A DNA stretch of 64,000 nt from NCBI GenBank assembly GCA_009783085.1, contig WRHU01000005.1:87177-151176 (forward strand), given 5' to 3'. The notes below the pieces were generated by a model, which made no database searches, was not told where the DNA came from, and saw only the letters and a program-made list of their open reading frames with translations. Of this stretch, positions 62,181 through 64,000 are shown piece by piece. The position numbers were made by a program, and so were the translations under genes. How positions within the stretch are numbered: position 1 is the stretch's first letter; every line of letters starts with the position of its first letter. Source of the DNA: Coriobacteriia bacterium (GTDB lineage: Bacteria > Actinomycetota > Coriobacteriia > Coriobacteriales > UBA8131).

Positions 62181-63053
62181 GTGTGGGATGCATTTCAAGA
62201 CGCGATTTTCGCGGTGCTTCATTGGTTTTACACCCTAGCAGGTGATTGGGGCGTAGCCATTATTCTGATTACTATACTTTTTCGTATACTAATCTATCCA
62301 ATAACCAGAAAACAGTTCAAATCAACGTATGCTATGCAAAAATTGCAGCCGCAGATTAATGCGATTAACGAGAAATACGCCGATGATCCTGCGCGCAAGC
62401 AAGAGGAAACAATGAAAGTATACCAAGAAGCTAAGTTTAACCCGCTTTCTGGTTGTTTGCCTATGCTGCTGCAGATGCCTATTATGATTGCGCTGTTTTG
62501 GGTATTACGTGAGCTTACTACGAGGGCTGCAGCTGCAGGTTTGCCCGCGGATATGAAGTACACGTTCTACAACATTATTTCTGACATTTCCAAAACACCG
62601 AACGATATGTTTACTGCTGGCATGAGCGTGTACAATCAGCTCGGCCAGTTTTTTGTTCCTGGAGGCGTTGAGGCAGTTTACAACACCGACGGCGCCGTTC
62701 TTAGCACGAGCGGACTGGTGAGTGCAATCCCCTATGTCATTTTGCTGGTGCTGTTTGGCGCGTCGATGTTTATTCCTACGCTGCTCAACAAGCAAGCACA
62801 AAACCAGAAGCAAATGCGTATTATGATGGGCGTTATGACGGGCTTCATGCTCTTTATTGGTTGGAGTATGTCGGCTGGTGTGTTGTTGTACTGGGTTGTT
62901 TCGTCATATATTGGCGTTGGACAGCAAATCGGCTCTCGCTATATGCTCAAGAAAAAAGACGAGCGAGAAGAAGCTGAGCTTATCGACGTGACACCAGCAA
63001 AGGTTGAAGTCGACCGCAAGGAGCGCAAGGCGCGCCCTCGTAAGAAAAATTAG
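62181..63053 (+). CDS. yidC: Membrane protein insertase YidC
   Basis: 290 residues; GTG 62181 after GGAGGACTTCT. Five-TM Gram-positive form: WGVAIILITILFRILIYPIT (with the conserved groove Arg), KLQPQINAINEKYADDPARKQEE (cytoplasmic helical loop), NPLSGCLPMLLQMPIMIALFWVLRE and two C-terminal segments, then a basic tail (KERKARPRKKN) for ribosome contact. No lipobox and no large periplasmic domain. Confidence 0.96.
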   Translation: MWDAFQDAIFAVLHWFYTLAGDWGVAIILITILFRILIYPITRKQFKSTYAMQKLQPQINAINEKYADDPARKQEETMKVYQEAKFNPLSGCLPMLLQMPIMIALFWVLRELTTRAAAAGLPADMKYTFYNIISDISKTPNDMFTAGMSVYNQLGQFFVPGGVEAVYNTDGAVLSTSGLVSAIPYVILLVLFGASMFIPTLLNKQAQNQKQMRIMMGVMTGFMLFIGWSMSAGVLLYWVVSSYIGVGQQIGSRYMLKKKDEREEAELIDVTPAKVEVDRKERKARPRKKN

Positions 63054-63061
63054 TCAACTAA

Positions 63062-63091
63062 GGCCGGCTTATTTGGAGAGCCGGTCTTGTT
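63062..63091 (+). terminator. Weak hairpin after yidC
   Basis: GGCCGGCT, a 9-nt loop and AGCCGGTC, followed by TTGTTAT; an attenuator at most between yidC and jag. Confidence 0.4.
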
Positions 63092-63159
63092 ATATCGTTT
63101 GTGGTGCTGCGAGTGTGCCGTGATGTGGATTTGGAGCACCTTTGCTGAAGGGAGTTACT

Positions 63160-63858
63160 ATGGTCAAAAAAACCCAAGAAACTGACAATCTTGACGAGCT
63201 TGAGAGCGTTGAGGAGGTCGAGGAGGGTGCGGAGGTCGAAGACGGTGCGGCTGAGGTTTCTGGTGAGGAAACTGAAGTTGTAGACGCTGGCGAGGAGGCT
63301 GTTGAGGAGGTCGCTGAGGAGGCCGCTGTGGAGGCGGACGGTGCAGGAAGCGCAGCGCGTGCGGGAGGTGAGCGTCCTGAGATAACGGACGAGGAGCTTG
63401 ACCGTATTGCGGATACGGCTATCGAAACGCTTCGCGAACTGCTTGTGTTCTTTGGTGCTCAAGACAATGTGATTGATGAGTACGAAGGTGACGAGGGCGA
63501 ACTCATCTTGGACGTGGTGGGCGACAACCTTGCTGTGCTGATTGGACGTTACGGCAAAACGCTCGATGCCCTGCAGTATCTGGTGGCGTCATTGGTGAAC
63601 AAGAAAATTGGCTACCGGTATCCCATCGCTGTTGATGTTGAGGGGTATCGCAACCGTCGTCGTCGTAAACTTGAGAATCTGGCTAAGTCAGCAGCAGCTC
63701 GTTGTATTCGCTCAGGCAAAGAGGTTCGCTTGCGTCCTATGACGCCGTATGAGCGTCGTGCTATTCACATTATTCTTCGTGATGAAACACGAGTCGAAAC
63801 CTATTCTGAGGGTGCTGACCCCCAGCGTCAGGTTATTGTGAAACCCAAGGAGAGCTGA
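63160..63858 (+). CDS. jag: Jag/KhpB RNA-binding protein
   Basis: 232 residues from ATG 63160 (GAAGGGAGTTACT before it) rather than the TTG at 63142. Residues about 5-75 are a long acidic Glu/Ala/Val segment (EEVEEGAEVEDGAAEVSGEE) in place of the usual Jag-N domain. Then a KH domain (about 100-160: DVVGDNLAVLIGRYGKTLDALQYLV) and an R3H domain (about 170-225: RRRRKLENLAKSAAARCIRSG...PYERRAIHIIL). By family knowledge KhpB forms a pair with KhpA and binds small RNAs and mRNAs. The gene normally followed by rsmG; that gene is not seen in the remaining 142 bp. Confidence 0.9.
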   Translation: MVKKTQETDNLDELESVEEVEEGAEVEDGAAEVSGEETEVVDAGEEAVEEVAEEAAVEADGAGSAARAGGERPEITDEELDRIADTAIETLRELLVFFGAQDNVIDEYEGDEGELILDVVGDNLAVLIGRYGKTLDALQYLVASLVNKKIGYRYPIAVDVEGYRNRRRRKLENLAKSAAARCIRSGKEVRLRPMTPYERRAIHIILRDETRVETYSEGADPQRQVIVKPKES

Positions 63859-64000
63859 GAAAACACGCTTTCTCGGTGCCCGAAGGGCTGAGGAGGCAGG
63901 GTTTTAGGCCTCTGAGGGTCCAAAGAAGGGGCTTTGTGGCGGGGGGGGGGGGGGGGGGGCCCGCGCCCGCCCCCCGTCTTTGTTTTTTGTGGTGTCCTTT
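63859..64000. other. Window end with 19-G homopolymer
   Basis: After jag, a run of 19 G (63941-63959) is followed by CCCGCGCCCGCCCCCC. This composition is unlike the rest of the window. Confidence 0.8.

Overview
The window reads as the origin region of a low-to-mid GC (around 50 percent by eye, not computed) Gram-positive anaerobe of the Actinobacteria, most likely class Coriobacteriia (Eggerthellaceae-like; Cryptobacterium-type genomes are one candidate). The basis is the rpmH-rnpA-yidD-yidC-jag / dnaA-dnaN-recF-dciA-gyrB-gyrA order, strong AGGAGG ribosome binding sites, a hydrogenase-like sensor kinase, a siroheme-dependent heme pathway with radical SAM enzymes, and many GTG/TTG starts. The taxonomic call is inference from gene content only.

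Layout. 1-2930: the 5' 976 codons of a large hybrid histidine kinase with an FeFe-hydrogenase-like sensor module, cut by the window edge. 3410-4207: tRNA-Asp and a RelB/YafQ-type toxin-antitoxin pair. 4407-9478: a secreted RlpA-like protein, a stand-alone cyanophycin-synthetase N-domain homologue, an aminotransferase, Ddl and an MtaD-type deaminase. 9479-10150: a gene-free stretch packed with perfect palindromes. 10151-12426: a GntR-ABC transporter operon. 12800-17342: tRNA-Ser, an ACT protein, PgeF, Asd, MobB and LysC (with an internal start for the beta subunit). 17610-19609: a HaeIII-family restriction-modification pair. 19611-32859: purD, a DinG/DnaQ helicase-nuclease, unknowns, a thioesterase, an Rrf2 regulator, a membrane protein, an SDR, tRNA-Ser, a potassium channel, a UPF0210 protein, serS and a YtxH protein.

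33143-45125 is a ten-gene minus-strand operon, read as ccsA-like, met8/cysG-N, hemA, hemC, cobA-hemD, ahbC, hemB, ahbD, ahbA-ahbB fusion, hemL. Together these genes take glutamyl-tRNA to uroporphyrinogen III, then precorrin-2, siroheme, didecarboxysiroheme, Fe-coproporphyrin and heme b. A tRNA-Glu gene lies 51 bp upstream on the same strand. 45412-48697 holds a TatD nuclease, a lipoprotein and an HAD phosphatase among interspersed palindromic repeats. 48687-58790 is the replication block gyrA, gyrB, dciA-like, recF, dnaN, dnaA (all minus). 58891-59898 encodes an oriC-adjacent GHKL ATPase with a winged-helix tail. 59899-60480 is the probable oriC, with TTTTCCACA boxes, followed by rpmH, rnpA, yidD, yidC and jag on plus. 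The window ends in a 19-G run.

A recurring property is short tandem DNA repeats, both between genes and inside otherwise conserved genes. These encode low-complexity linkers or tails in PgeF, MobB, AhbD, TatD, GntR, RecF, GyrB, DnaA and others.
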